Below are positions 17,275 through 27,014 of a stretch of 64,000 nucleotides of DNA, piece after piece. Made by a program: the position numbers and the translations under genes. The stretch is taken from assembly GCF_002104515.1 (NCBI RefSeq), contig NZ_NBOE01000005.1:124001-188000 (forward strand), written 5' to 3'. Origin of the DNA: Colwellia polaris. GTDB taxonomy: Bacteria > Pseudomonadota > Gammaproteobacteria > Enterobacterales > Alteromonadaceae. Under the pieces are notes generated by a model. That model worked only from the letters and a program-made list of their open reading frames with translations. It ran no database searches and was not told the origin of the DNA. The stretch's first letter is position 1. Each line of letters starts with the position of its first letter.

Positions 17275-19122
17275 TTATGATTCGCCTTGAAAGTTCTCAT
17301 CAAAAAGTGAACAGGCACCTGTTTCAGCAGAGCTTAAGTTACGACGCATAAAACCAAAAAGTTCACGCCCCATACCTTGGTGATGGCCATTGACTTTAAA
17401 AGTGGCGTTTTCACGTTTTGCTAATTCACTTTCTTCAACTAATAATGTTAGCTCGCCTGTTTCACCATCAAGTAAAATCATGTCACCGGTGTTAATTTTA
17501 GAAATTAATCCGCCATCTAACGCTTCTGGGCATAAATGAATGGCTGCAGGGACTTTACCTGACGCACCCGACATTCTGCCGTCGGTAACTAACGCAACTT
17601 TGTAGCCTTTGTCTTGTAGCACACCTAATGGTGGCGTTAGCTTATGTAATTCAGGCATACCACGCGCTTTAGGTCCTTGAAAGCGAACAACCGCAATAAA
17701 GTCTTTCTCTAATTCACCTGCATTAAAAGCAACGTCTAGTTCATGTTGATCTTCAAATACAACCGCTGGTGCTTTAATCACAAAACTACCCTCACGAAGT
17801 GAAGATGTTTTTAACACTGAAACACCTAAGTTACCTTTCATTACTTGCAGACCACCATGGCTACTAAACGGCTTAGCAACGCTAGCAATGATTTCGTCAT
17901 CGCCTGAAGTTGTAGCACTGTCAATCCACAATAGTTTGCCATTTTCTAGCACTGGGCGCTGGGTGTAACGTGTTAAGCCACGTCCACAAATGGTTTCAAC
18001 GTCTTCATGTACCAAACCTGCATCAATCAGCTCTTTAAATAGCAATGCCATGCCACCCGCTTCTTGAAATTGATTAATATCAGCATGACCATTTGGATAA
18101 ATACGTGTAAGTAATGGCACAGCATCAGATAAATCATTAAAATCTTGGAAGTTAATAATAATACCTGCGGCTTTAGCGAAGGCTATAATGTGCATGGTTA
18201 AATTGGTAGAGCCACCCGTAGCTAACAAAGCAACAATTGCATTAACAATTGAACGTTCGTCAACCATTTTACCTATTGGCATGTAGTTGCCCGATTGCTG
18301 AGTTAAACGGGTTACTTGGCGTGCAGCGGCTTTGGTTAACTCTTCACGTAGTGGTGTATTCGGGGCAATAAAAGAAGCACCAGGTAAATGTAAACCCATA
18401 ACTTCAACCACTAATTGGTTTGAATTTGCCGTACCGAAGAAGGTACATGTACCTGCACTATGATAAGACGCAGATTCAGCTTCTAATAACTCTTCTTCAC
18501 CCACCTCACCTTTTGCGTACTGTTGACGAACGCGTGCTTTGTCTTTGTTAGGTAAACCAGAAGGCATAGGACCAGCAGGTACAAATACTGTAGGTAAATG
18601 GCCAAAGGTCATACTTGCGATTAGTAAGCCTGGTACAATTTTGTCACAAATACCTAACATTAAAGCGCCGTCGAACATATTGTGCGACAAGGCAACAGCT
18701 GTAGACATTGCTATTACATCACGGCTCATTAAACTTAAGTCCATGCCTGGTTGACCTTGAGTCACCCCATCACACATAGCAGGAACGCCACCAGCAAACT
18801 GTGCAACACCACCTGTTTCTTTAACCGCAGCTTTAATAATATCAGGGTAAGTTTGGTAAGGTTGATGCGCAGAAAGCATATCGTTGTATGCAGATACAAT
18901 AGCAACATCAGAATGATTAACACCGCGTAATGTTGTTTTATCGTCTTTACCACATGCGGCAAAACCATGTGCTAAATTACCACAGGATAAATTAGCACGG
19001 TGTACTGTTGTTGATCTTTCACCTTCAATTTTTTCAAGGTATGCAGCGCGACTCGCTTTACTGCGATCGATTATGCGCTGTGTGATACTGAGAATATTTT
19101 TATTCATAGAAATTTTAGTCAT
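17275..19122 (-). CDS. edd: 6-phosphogluconate dehydratase
   Basis: This is an IlvD/Edd-family dehydratase of about 615 residues. The iron-sulfur cluster region contains GKDDKTTLRGVNHSDVAIVSAYNDM, GGVPAMCDGVTQGQPGMDLSLMSRDVIAMS and the cysteine in LGICDKIVPG. SAGTCTFFGTANSNQ and VTDGRMSGASGKVPAAIH are also typical. It converts 6-phosphogluconate to KDPG. I place the start at ATG 19122 (MTKIS), two bases after the pgl stop. ATG 19107 (MNKNIL) matches the E. coli N-terminus equally well, whereas the TTG at 19137 lies inside pgl and is unlikely. Confidence 0.95.
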   Translation of the reverse strand: MTKISMNKNILSITQRIIDRSKASRAAYLEKIEGERSTTVHRANLSCGNLAHGFAACGKDDKTTLRGVNHSDVAIVSAYNDMLSAHQPYQTYPDIIKAAVKETGGVAQFAGGVPAMCDGVTQGQPGMDLSLMSRDVIAMSTAVALSHNMFDGALMLGICDKIVPGLLIASMTFGHLPTVFVPAGPMPSGLPNKDKARVRQQYAKGEVGEEELLEAESASYHSAGTCTFFGTANSNQLVVEVMGLHLPGASFIAPNTPLREELTKAAARQVTRLTQQSGNYMPIGKMVDERSIVNAIVALLATGGSTNLTMHIIAFAKAAGIIINFQDFNDLSDAVPLLTRIYPNGHADINQFQEAGGMALLFKELIDAGLVHEDVETICGRGLTRYTQRPVLENGKLLWIDSATTSGDDEIIASVAKPFSSHGGLQVMKGNLGVSVLKTSSLREGSFVIKAPAVVFEDQHELDVAFNAGELEKDFIAVVRFQGPKARGMPELHKLTPPLGVLQDKGYKVALVTDGRMSGASGKVPAAIHLCPEALDGGLISKINTGDMILLDGETGELTLLVEESELAKRENATFKVNGHHQGMGRELFGFMRRNLSSAETGACSLFDENFQGES

Positions 19123-19124
19123 AA

Positions 19125-19817
19125 TTAAAGTGCCCAATAAACTTGTGTATTTACGTCTGGTGCTTGTAAAAATGCTCTGATCGGCATTTCACGGCATTCT
19201 TGCCCGGCAATAGCAGTTGCTAACACTTGCTTCTTGCTTGCACCGCTTATATGTAAAAAGGTATTTTTACTTTGCGACAATGCAGCAAAGCTAAAACTAA
19301 TACGCTGATATGCTGCAGATTTTGGTGTAACTTTTATCAGTGCTTCGCTATCTTTAGCTAAACACTGTGTTATTTCGTCACTGCAAGGAAATAACGAAGC
19401 AGTATGACCATCTTCACCCATGCCTAGAATTAATACATCTAAGGGTAATAACTCTTGATTCGCCACTATGTTTAAATCATTAAGCGTTTCATCAGCTAAT
19501 TCATCACCTTGTTTCAGATGAAAAAAATTCGCATTTACTGCTTCATTTTGTAATAAATTTTCGTGTACTAACTTGGTGTTACTATCGCTCGATGTAATAT
19601 CCACCCAACGTTCATCTGCTAAGGTAATAGTAATTGCTCGCCAAGCCAGTTTCTTCTTTGATAAAGCTTGAAAAAAACCTTTAGGGGTTGAGCCCCCTGA
19701 AACAGCAATACTTGCTTTTCCTTTCGATTCAACTGCAGCGGTTAATATCGCTGCAACTTTATCTGCTAGAGACTCATCTAATAATTCACGTTGTTCGAAC
19801 TCGTTAATTTGATACAT
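19125..19817 (-). CDS. pgl: 6-phosphogluconolactonase
   Basis: This 230-residue DevB/SOL-type lactonase has AVSGGSTPKGFFQALS, the substrate-binding stretch ITLADERWVD, and the signature LILGMGEDGHTASLFP. It hydrolyses 6-phosphogluconolactone made by Zwf. The start is ATG 19817, which shares its A with the zwf stop (TAATG); the upstream TTG at 19829 is inside zwf. The overlap shows tight coupling within the operon. Confidence 0.95.
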   Translation of the reverse strand: MYQINEFEQRELLDESLADKVAAILTAAVESKGKASIAVSGGSTPKGFFQALSKKKLAWRAITITLADERWVDITSSDSNTKLVHENLLQNEAVNANFFHLKQGDELADETLNDLNIVANQELLPLDVLILGMGEDGHTASLFPCSDEITQCLAKDSEALIKVTPKSAAYQRISFSFAALSQSKNTFLHISGASKKQVLATAIAGQECREMPIRAFLQAPDVNTQVYWAL

Positions 19818-21286
19818 TATTCTACCCAATGGCGATCATCACGCGCTATTAAAGAAATTGATGAAACAGGTCCCCAAGAACCTGCTGCATATGGTTTTGG
19901 TGCACTATTTGTTGATTGCCATGCTTCAATAATGCTATCAGCCCAGCTCCAAGCCGCTTCAACTTCATCACGTCTTACAAACAGTGATTGATCGCCTTTA
20001 ATCACTTCAAGAAGCAACCGTTCATAAGCACCTACAACTCGCTGGTTGTCATATGTTTTTGAAAAGCTTAAATCTAGCTTGTTTTCATGAATTTGCATTT
20101 GTGAAGCAATACCTGGAATTTTATTCATCATTTCAAGCTCAACGCCTTCGTCAGGTTGCAAACGAATCGTTAATTTATTTGATGGCAATTCAGCATAGCT
20201 CTCGTTAAAAATGTTATGCGCTTGTTGTTTAAAGTGTACAACAATCTCGCTGTGTTTCTGTGGCATACGTTTACCAGTTCTCAAGTAAAATGGAACACCC
20301 GCCCAGCGCCAGTTGTCTATTTCTGCTTTAATAGCCACAAACGTTTCCGTCGTACTATTTGCTTTTGCACCTTCTTCATTTAAATATCCTGGTACAGCAA
20401 CACCGTTTAAGTAACCATCTGCATATTGGCCACGAACGGTTTTTTCTTTAACATTCTGTAAAGTAATAGGCTTAAGCGCTTTTATTACTTTTAACTTTTC
20501 ATCTCGAATACTATCAGCACCTAAATCTGCCGGTGGTTCCATTGCTAGTAGCGACAACACTTGTAATAAATGGTTTTGCACCATGTCACGCATTTGACCC
20601 GCTTCGTCATAAAAACCCCAACGCCCTTCAATACCAACACTTTCGGCTACAGTAATTTGCACATGGTCGATACAGTTACGATCCCAGTTATTGGTGAATA
20701 AACTATTAGCAAATCGTAAAACTAACAGGTTTAAAACAGTTTCTTTACCAAGATAATGATCAATTCGATAAATTTGATTTTCTTTAAAGTAACGTGAAAC
20801 TTGATCGTTAATGACCTTAGATGACTCTAAGCAATGACCGATAGGTTTTTCCATTACGACTCTATCAGTATCAGCGATGAGATCAGCTGACTTTAAGCCT
20901 TCGCTAATATCACCAAAGATAGCAGGAGGTGTTGAATAATAATAAACACGAGCGCCCTCAAATGTAGCTAAGGTTTCTGCAAGGTTTTTATAGGCATTAA
21001 TATCTTTAAAGTCGAGTTGTTGGTAGACCAGTCGTGAAAGAAACTTGCTTACGATATCTTCATCTAACGCTTCAGGAATAAACTCATTCAAACTGTCATT
21101 TATTTGTTTTGTAAAATCTTCCAGCGCAAGATCATTACGAGCAACAGCAATAATGCGGGTGTCATCACTTAATAGCCCTGCGAGTTCTAATTGATATAGA
21201 GACGGTAAAAGTTTGCGACGAGATAAGTCTCCAAGTGCTCCAAAAATAACAATTTCACTTGCTAAAGGTTTATCTAAATTTTTCAT
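19817..21286 (-). CDS. zwf: glucose-6-phosphate 1-dehydrogenase
   Basis: This 489-residue enzyme has the nucleotide-binding motif GALGDLSRRKLLPSLYQL near the N-terminus, the active-site motif RIDHYLGKE with its lysine and histidine, and the conserved FANSLFTNNWDRNCIDHVQI and PFYLRTGKRM. It oxidises glucose 6-phosphate with NADP (or NAD) and is the first gene of the operon. ATG 21286 (MKNLDK) is the natural start; the in-frame TTG at 21301 gives an atypical extension. A HexR-like palindrome lies 29-43 bp upstream. Confidence 0.96.
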   Translation of the reverse strand: MKNLDKPLASEIVIFGALGDLSRRKLLPSLYQLELAGLLSDDTRIIAVARNDLALEDFTKQINDSLNEFIPEALDEDIVSKFLSRLVYQQLDFKDINAYKNLAETLATFEGARVYYYSTPPAIFGDISEGLKSADLIADTDRVVMEKPIGHCLESSKVINDQVSRYFKENQIYRIDHYLGKETVLNLLVLRFANSLFTNNWDRNCIDHVQITVAESVGIEGRWGFYDEAGQMRDMVQNHLLQVLSLLAMEPPADLGADSIRDEKLKVIKALKPITLQNVKEKTVRGQYADGYLNGVAVPGYLNEEGAKANSTTETFVAIKAEIDNWRWAGVPFYLRTGKRMPQKHSEIVVHFKQQAHNIFNESYAELPSNKLTIRLQPDEGVELEMMNKIPGIASQMQIHENKLDLSFSKTYDNQRVVGAYERLLLEVIKGDQSLFVRRDEVEAAWSWADSIIEAWQSTNSAPKPYAAGSWGPVSSISLIARDDRHWVE

Positions 21287-21314
21287 AGCATGTATTCTCA
21301 ATTTTTTATTTTAC

Positions 21315-21329
21315 TGTAACTAAACTACA
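21315..21329. promoter_or_regulatory. candidate HexR operator 1 (zwf-proximal)
   Basis: TGTAACTAAACTACA is an imperfect palindrome 29-43 bp before the zwf ATG, in a position to block transcription of the operon. It resembles the gapA-proximal site. Identification is by motif only. Confidence 0.6.
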
Positions 21330-21375
21330 TATATAGCTAATTTATCTGCTATGGCTTCGACAGTAAAGGACTTTC

Positions 21376-21390
21376 TGTAAGTTTATTACA
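21376..21390. promoter_or_regulatory. candidate HexR operator 2
   Basis: TGTAAGTTTATTACA lies 61 bp from operator 1, in the middle of the 319-bp zwf-hexR intergenic region. It matches TGTAAT-n3-ATTACA in all but two positions. An upstream location relative to zwf could allow looping or hexR autoregulation. Confidence 0.55.
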
Positions 21391-21605
21391 TTGATGGTTT
21401 TTCATTTAAAAACAGTCTGTACAGAGCCATTTTATATACAGATATATATATAAAGTTTGCAAAAACTACTACTTTTGTTTTATATTAGCGTAAAATATGA
21501 AATTAATTTTCATATTTTCTGTTGTAAAGACAGAAAACAAATTACAGTTACGCTTAATATAGACAGTATAGTACTAATTAAGTAACCCGCTAAGGCTAAA
21601 ACGTA

Positions 21606-22454
21606 ATGAATATATTAGAAAAAATCGCCAACGAGTTAGAAACTTTCAGTAAATCTGAACGTAAAGTGGCAGAAGTTATATTATCATCACCCGGTACTGT
21701 TATACATGCCAGTATCGCCGCCTTGGCGAAGCAAGCAAATATAAGTGAACCAACCGTTAATCGATTTTGTCGCCGTCTTGATACTAAAGGCTACCCTGAC
21801 TTTAAACTTCATTTAGCACAAAGTCTTGCTAACGGTACGCCTTATGTTAATCGACATGTTGACGAAAATGATTCAGCTGATGAATACACCTCAAAAATTT
21901 TCGAATCTACTATGGCTAATCTCGAATTAGCTCGTAAAAGTTTAGACACTTCTACGATTAATCGCTCAGTAGATTTATTAACCCAAGCGAATAAAATATC
22001 ATTTTTTGGCTTAGGCGCTTCAGCAGTTGTGGCACATGACGCACAAAATAAATTTTTCCGCTTTAATGTCCCTGTTGTTTATTTCGATGACATATTAATG
22101 CAACGTATGAGTGCTATTAATAGTCGTCAAGGAGATGTTGTAGTTGTTATATCTCATACCGGCAGAACTAAAGCTTTAGTCGATGTTGCAAGTTTAGCGC
22201 GTGAAAACGATGCTACCGTCATAGGGATAACAACTGCAGGTACCCCACTAGCAAAAGAATGTAACTTTGTATTGTCGGTAGATGTTGCTGAAGATACCGA
22301 TCTTTACATGCCAATGGCTTCACGTATTGCCCAGCTTACATTAATTGATTGTTTAGCGACTGGGTTTACCTTGCGTCGTGGCACAAAATTTAGAGACAAT
22401 TTAAAGAAAGTTAAAGACAGTCTGCGCAGCTCTCGGTTTGAACGTAAAGACTAA
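21606..22454 (+). CDS. hexR: transcriptional regulator HexR (RpiR/MurR family)
   Basis: The protein has 282 residues. The N-terminal ~77 residues form an RpiR helix-turn-helix domain (SKSERKVAEVILSSP...ANISEPTVNRFCRRL). From about residue 125 an SIS sugar-phosphate-binding domain follows (ISFFGLGASAVVAHDAQNKFFRF, VVVISHTGRTKALVDVASLAREN). HexR binds KDPG and controls Entner-Doudoroff and glycolytic genes in related bacteria. Its location, divergent from zwf and upstream of pyk, is the standard arrangement and supports the call. Confidence 0.95.
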   Translation: MNILEKIANELETFSKSERKVAEVILSSPGTVIHASIAALAKQANISEPTVNRFCRRLDTKGYPDFKLHLAQSLANGTPYVNRHVDENDSADEYTSKIFESTMANLELARKSLDTSTINRSVDLLTQANKISFFGLGASAVVAHDAQNKFFRFNVPVVYFDDILMQRMSAINSRQGDVVVVISHTGRTKALVDVASLARENDATVIGITTAGTPLAKECNFVLSVDVAEDTDLYMPMASRIAQLTLIDCLATGFTLRRGTKFRDNLKKVKDSLRSSRFERKD

Positions 22455-22523
22455 TTAGTAGCTATTGGTGATATAAGCCAAATGCTTTATAACAAATAGA
22501 AATAGATAACCTTAAGGAATACC

Positions 22524-23978
22524 ATGCCTAGAAGAACCAAGATTGTCGCGACGTTAGGTCCGGCAACTGATGACAGAAACGTATTAAAACAAGTATTAGC
22601 TGCAGGTGTAAACGTTGTTAGATTAAACTTTTCTCACGGCATTCCTCAAGATCACATTGATCGCGCAAATACTGTTCGTGAACTATCAAAAGAGTTAGGT
22701 ATATACGTAGGTATATTAGGTGACTTACAAGGGCCTAAAATTCGTGTATCAACGTTTAAAGATGGTCCAATCAAATTAGCTATTGGTGATAAATTTGAAT
22801 TAGATGCATCTTTAGCCAAAGGTGAAGGTTGCCAGGAAAAAGTAGGGATTGATTACAAAAAACTTCCACAAGATGTAAGACCTGATGATATTTTGCTTTT
22901 AGATGATGGTCGCGTGCAATTACGTGTACTTGAAACTAAAGGACAGTCGGTATTTACTGAAGTAACCGTAGGTGGACCTTTATCAAACAATAAAGGTATT
23001 AATCGACAAGGTGGTGGTCTTACTGCACCTGCCCTTACGGATAAAGATAAAGAAGATATTAAATTAGCTGCAAAAATTAATGTTGATTTCTTAGCTGTTT
23101 CTTTCCCTCGCGATGCTTCAGATATGCGAGAAGCTCGCTTGTTAGCACAAGAAGCCGGTTGTGACGCGCGTTTAGTCTCTAAAGTTGAACGCGCAGAAGC
23201 AGTTAACGATAATGAAGTATTAGATGGTATTATTTTAGCCTCTGATGTAGTTATGGTTGCTCGCGGTGATTTAGGTGTTGAAATTGGCGATGCTGCACTC
23301 GTTGGTAAACAAAAACATATTATCGCTCGTAGTCGCCAATTAAACCGTGTTGTTATTACCGCAACACAAATGATGGAAACCATGATCGAACAGCCTATGC
23401 CTACACGCGCTGAAGTTATGGATGTAGCGAATGCGGTACTTGATGGCACAGACGCTGTTATGCTTTCAGCCGAAACAGCTGCGGGTAAATACCCTATTGA
23501 AACGGTTAAAGCGATGGCAAGTGTGTGTATTGGCGCTGAGAAAGAAAGCTCTGTTACTACGTCAAAGCATCGTGTTGAAGCAATCTTCACTGAAGTTTCA
23601 GAAACTATTGCTTTGTCTGCTATGTATGCTGCCAATCACTTAGATGGTGTAAAAGCAATAATTGCACTGACTGAGTCTGGCCATACCACAAAAATTATGT
23701 CTAGAATTTCATCTGGCTTGCCAATATTTTCATTATCTCGACACAGTAAAACTTTAACTAAAACGGCTATTTATCGTGGCGTATATCCTGTAGCTTATGA
23801 TTCTACTGTTGCTGTAAATGCTGAAAAAATGGCACAAGATGTATTGTCTGCTGTTGTTAAAGGCTCTGAATTAGTTGTTGGCGATAAAGTTATTTTAACC
23901 CACGGTGATTTAATGGAAACCGTTGGTGCTACTAATACACTGAAAGTACTTACGTTAACTAAAAAACATTTTGCTTAA
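22524..23978 (+). CDS. pykA: pyruvate kinase, PykA type
   Basis: This 484-residue enzyme begins [15 protein letters not shown] and has [23 protein letters not shown], the active-site signature [13 protein letters not shown], and [41 protein letters not shown]. The length and sequence fit the AMP-responsive PykA (type II) branch. It makes pyruvate and ATP from phosphoenolpyruvate. It lies 69 bp after hexR with no terminator between them, so the two may be co-transcribed. Confidence 0.95.
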   Translation: MPRRTKIVATLGPATDDRNVLKQVLAAGVNVVRLNFSHGIPQDHIDRANTVRELSKELGIYVGILGDLQGPKIRVSTFKDGPIKLAIGDKFELDASLAKGEGCQEKVGIDYKKLPQDVRPDDILLLDDGRVQLRVLETKGQSVFTEVTVGGPLSNNKGINRQGGGLTAPALTDKDKEDIKLAAKINVDFLAVSFPRDASDMREARLLAQEAGCDARLVSKVERAEAVNDNEVLDGIILASDVVMVARGDLGVEIGDAALVGKQKHIIARSRQLNRVVITATQMMETMIEQPMPTRAEVMDVANAVLDGTDAVMLSAETAAGKYPIETVKAMASVCIGAEKESSVTTSKHRVEAIFTEVSETIALSAMYAANHLDGVKAIIALTESGHTTKIMSRISSGLPIFSLSRHSKTLTKTAIYRGVYPVAYDSTVAVNAEKMAQDVLSAVVKGSELVVGDKVILTHGDLMETVGATNTLKVLTLTKKHFA

Positions 23979-24040
23979 TATACCTATTTAAAAATGGTAT
24001 ATCGGTAACTTGTGATATTGTTAATGACGATAAATAAAAT

Positions 24041-24069
24041 AGGCAGTGTTTAAACACTGCCTATTTTTT
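24041..24069 (+). terminator. terminator of pykA
   Basis: AGGCAGTGTTTAAACACTGCCT is a perfect palindrome followed by a T-rich tract, about 60 bp after the stop codon. Confidence 0.9.
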
Positions 24070-24244
24070 TATCGCTATTTAATAGCTTTTCTCTCAGTTG
24101 TTGTCGTGCTTATTCATTAATAAAAGAGGCGAATTAAATACCTACTTAAAATAACTGCATAGATAAATACACAGATAATTACCGAGATGACTAAACGGCT
24201 GAGTACACTCCCTATTTATCTGATTAATAAAATAAAAGTTTTGA

Positions 24245-25093
24245 CTAATCATGAGCCATTAAGTATTCCAGATCGCCTATCACTTTATTAAGTTTTTTGT
24301 TTATTCGTTTTCGTTGTTTATCACTAATTGTACTCACCATGTAGACAAAAATTTCAGCAAAAACCTTACTGTTGTTCTCTGTAATTTCGTTTAGTTGTTC
24401 GTCTCTTAAACTTCTTCCGTTGACAAATAAGCGATAAAATTCAAACTTGAATTGATGTTCAGGTAAGTCACCATTTAAAAGTTGAGCAAACTCATTACTC
24501 CAACGTTGACGATAAGCCATGCGAGTCATAAAAGATTGTTGATACTTTTTACTCATTTTGGTTACTTGCGCTTTCTGTTCTGAACTTAGCTTGCCAAACC
24601 ATGATTTGAGCTGGTCTATTTGCTCATCACTTCGCTCTTCATGCCAATCTTTATCATTTAAATTTTCATAATCGTCGATATTATCTTGGTTATTTTCGGT
24701 TAATGCGGTTAATAACTGCTGCTTTTGACTCTTAGATAAACCAAAAGCTAAAGGTTGTAATTTAGGCTCTGCAGCAATTAAAAAGTTTTGCCAATGTTGT
24801 AACAATTGATCGAGGTTATTGCTAACCTGTTCAGGACTCATTTCACTATTAATGAGTAATTTAATGTCATTAAGTTGCTTTAAATATAAAGGCAGCTGTG
24901 TTTCTCTATGCCATAGATGAAGTCGCTCAAATTCTTCATCAAATATTTTTTGTTGTTGCTCGTTTAGCGTTATATAGTCGTCCAGATACCAATTAGTCCA
25001 CCAATCTAAATGATTATATATAAACCGGAAACTACAGCCAGAAACAAGTACAGCTAGAACTAAGCAAATGAGTATTGATTTTATTCTTAACAT
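24245..25093 (-). CDS. DUF6279 family lipoprotein
   Basis: This 282-residue protein has an N-terminal signal peptide ending in the lipobox VSGCS (Cys20), then a mostly alpha-helical, charged body. The opening RFIYNHLDWWTNWYLDDYITLNEQQQKIF is the DUF6279 hallmark. It should be lipidated and attached to the outer or inner membrane facing the periplasm. Function is unknown. It is a single gene with no obvious partner nearby. Confidence 0.8.
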   Translation of the reverse strand: MLRIKSILICLVLAVLVSGCSFRFIYNHLDWWTNWYLDDYITLNEQQQKIFDEEFERLHLWHRETQLPLYLKQLNDIKLLINSEMSPEQVSNNLDQLLQHWQNFLIAAEPKLQPLAFGLSKSQKQQLLTALTENNQDNIDDYENLNDKDWHEERSDEQIDQLKSWFGKLSSEQKAQVTKMSKKYQQSFMTRMAYRQRWSNEFAQLLNGDLPEHQFKFEFYRLFVNGRSLRDEQLNEITENNSKVFAEIFVYMVSTISDKQRKRINKKLNKVIGDLEYLMAHD

Positions 25094-25280
25094 TTTGTTA
25101 ATCCTTTTGTTTTAGTTTTTGTAGAGATACGTTTATGCATAAATAAAGATCATTATTAAACTTAAATCCTGCTAAATCGTTTAAATTCAAATCTAACATT
25201 TAAATTTTTCGCATCAACTAGAAACGATTAGGAACAATAACATTGCGCTGATCATCAATGAAATTTATTTAATACCTTAT

Positions 25281-25435
25281 TTAATGCAACGGATGACGAA
25301 GTAACCGTTTCCCTAGTATATCGTCTATGAATTATTACCTATAACGCATAACTCATCGGCACCTTCGCTCATAGTCATATTTTCCTTTATATCGACTGTA
25401 AAGGTTAACTCAAACTTTTCATAGCGCTTAGTCAA
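25281..25435 (-). pseudogene. possible relic of a CBM20-like carbohydrate-binding module
   Basis: Reading leftward from a TTG at 25435, a 36-codon frame (to a TAG at 25325) includes FELTFTVDIKENM and ADELCVIGNNS. A second frame beyond the stop reads DDILGKR. Together V-x-F-x-V...L-x-V-x-G-N...L-G-x resembles the start of a CBM20 starch-binding fold, apparently broken by a frameshift and then cut short. No ribosome binding site is evident. The match is short and made by eye. The rest of the 448-bp gap holds only a terminator. Confidence 0.3.
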
Positions 25436-25473
25436 CGGAAGCCATTAGCAAATATTAAACACCCTAGAATGAC

Positions 25474-25502
25474 AAACGCCCAGCGTTAAATGCTAGGCGT
25501 TT
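25474..25502 (-). terminator. hairpin downstream of the SMI1/KNR4 gene
   Basis: An 11-bp stem (AAACGCCTAGC / GCTGGGCGTTT, one G-U pair) with a 7-nt loop lies 39 bp after the stop. The U-tract is short in both directions, so it may work weakly either way. Confidence 0.55.
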
Positions 25503-25541
25503 ATATTTCATTTATATAAGGTCAAATAGTTAACTAGAGGT

Positions 25542-26003
25542 TCAACCCGCCGTAAACGATGTTAGCCACTGATCAAATGTATCTGCTGTTTTTTCAATAG
25601 TTTGCTTATGTTGATTGTAAAACCATACAGCTATATCAGCTTGCGACAACAAACATTCACTCAGTTTGAAACAAAACATATTGCCTTTGCAATCAGAGGC
25701 AAACAAAATATGGTCTTTTGGCATACCACTGAGTTCATATAACTTAGATAATGAATATACGTCTTCAAGGCTGAGAAAATCTTGCACTTGAGTAAACTCG
25801 ACTGATAAGTCGCATGTTTTTGTCATAACATTAGGAGAATGCAGCAAACCATAATTTAGCAGAAGGTATTTATATGCGTTTGGTAAATTTGCAGCTAACC
25901 GTTGTTCAAGTTCGTCAATATCTTCAGCTGCAATCGGTGTCATTTTTTGTCGATTAGAAGAATTGTTGATGAAGTTTTCCATGAAATTATCAATACTCAA
26001 CAC
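25542..26003 (-). CDS. SMI1/KNR4 family protein
   Basis: This 153-residue soluble protein has the SMI1/KNR4 pattern: AAEDIDELEQRLAANLPNAYKYLLLNYG at residues ~24-51, a middle with LEDVYSLSKLYELSGMPKDHILFASDCKGNMFCFKLSE, and a closing VWFYNQHKQTIEKTADTFDQWLTSF. The family includes many immunity proteins of contact-dependent or polymorphic toxins, but no toxin gene is next to it, so it stands as an orphan. The start is GTG 26003, with GGAG a suitable distance upstream; ATG 25982 is an alternative. Confidence 0.75.
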   Translation of the reverse strand: MLSIDNFMENFINNSSNRQKMTPIAAEDIDELEQRLAANLPNAYKYLLLNYGLLHSPNVMTKTCDLSVEFTQVQDFLSLEDVYSLSKLYELSGMPKDHILFASDCKGNMFCFKLSECLLSQADIAVWFYNQHKQTIEKTADTFDQWLTSFTAG

Positions 26004-26189
26004 TTAAAACACTCCGCTTAAAAAGGTTTATATAATAGATTTTTAAACTAATAATCAATTGTTCAGTGAACATAATTAAAGTTCAACTGTAATTTGGTCA
26101 CTGTCGTTATTTTCAGGTTCAATAAACAACCCATATTTTTAATTAACGACATTTAAACCAAGGCTTTGTTATATAAATAATCTTTAAAA

Positions 26190-27014
26190 TTAAGTGGTAA
26201 CAGATTTTTTCACTTTTTCTTTATAACTTCGACTAACTTTCAACTCTTTACCATTTGACATAACTAAGTAATATTCACCATTAAGTTGACTGCAAAACTT
26301 ATCAACATAACTTTTATTGACTATGGTGGAGCGGTGGCTTCTCAAAAATCGTCTGGGGTCTAACACTTCTTCGAGTTGCTTCATGGTTTTACGTAAAATA
26401 TGAGTATTATCATGCGTATGAACACACATATAGTCGCCAGCAGCATCTATCCATAAAATGTCTTTTACTGGTACCCTACTAACTTCACCTGCATCTTTTA
26501 TCGCAAGTACATCAGAGTAGCTTGATATACTAACAGGTTCATTGTTTTCTAGTTCTTGGAGGATTTTTTCACAATCATTACCCGTAACATCACTAACAAG
26601 TCTTACGAGTTTAGATTTATGCTTCGCGTTGACTTCACTGCTGATGTTCTGACGAATTTTATCTAAAGTTTGTGCAAGTCGTTGTTCATCGGCAGGCTTT
26701 AGTAAATAGTCTTGTGCATGTACTTCAAAAGCTTGCATAGCATATTGATCGTAAGCAGTAACAAATACCACCATAGGCAAATCCAAACCTTGATCCAATA
26801 TAGCCTCAACCACTCCAAAGCCATTCAAGCCTGGCATTTGAATATCAAGAAATAACAAATCAGGCTGGAAAGTTTTAACCGCCTCTAATGCTTCTCTTCC
26901 ATTGCTGCACTGTGCAACAATGTTTATATCTGGATGTTCTTGTAAACGAACCGCAAGACCTTTTCTAGCCAAAGGTTCGTCATCAACAATTATTGTGCTG
27001 AGTAGCTTGCTCAT
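26190..27014 (-). CDS. LytTR-family response regulator
   Basis: This 274-residue protein has an N-terminal receiver domain (acidic pocket D11-D12, phosphorylation site D57 in LLFLDIQMPG, K in LLKPADEQRL). A C-terminal LytTR DNA-binding domain covers about 165-270 (ILWIDAAGDYMCVHTHDNTHILRKTMKQLEEVL, FLRSHRSTIVNKSYV). The linker between them (~125-165) is longer than usual. It is the partner of the adjacent kinase, whose TGA overlaps its ATG by four bases. Targets are not evident. Confidence 0.9.
   Translation of the reverse strand: MSKLLSTIIVDDEPLARKGLAVRLQEHPDINIVAQCSNGREALEAVKTFQPDLLFLDIQMPGLNGFGVVEAILDQGLDLPMVVFVTAYDQYAMQAFEVHAQDYLLKPADEQRLAQTLDKIRQNISSEVNAKHKSKLVRLVSDVTGNDCEKILQELENNEPVSISSYSDVLAIKDAGEVSRVPVKDILWIDAAGDYMCVHTHDNTHILRKTMKQLEEVLDPRRFLRSHRSTIVNKSYVDKFCSQLNGEYYLVMSNGKELKVSRSYKEKVKKSVTT

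Noticed and set aside
19122-21301. Longer TTG-started forms of edd, pgl and zwf
   Set aside because: The extensions overlap the neighbouring genes or add residues absent from the families; ATG starts at the stop-start junctions fit better.
22853-23635. 260-codon ORF antisense to pykA
   Set aside because: It is a shadow of the well-conserved pykA reading frame, with Ser/Thr-rich composition typical of antisense translation.
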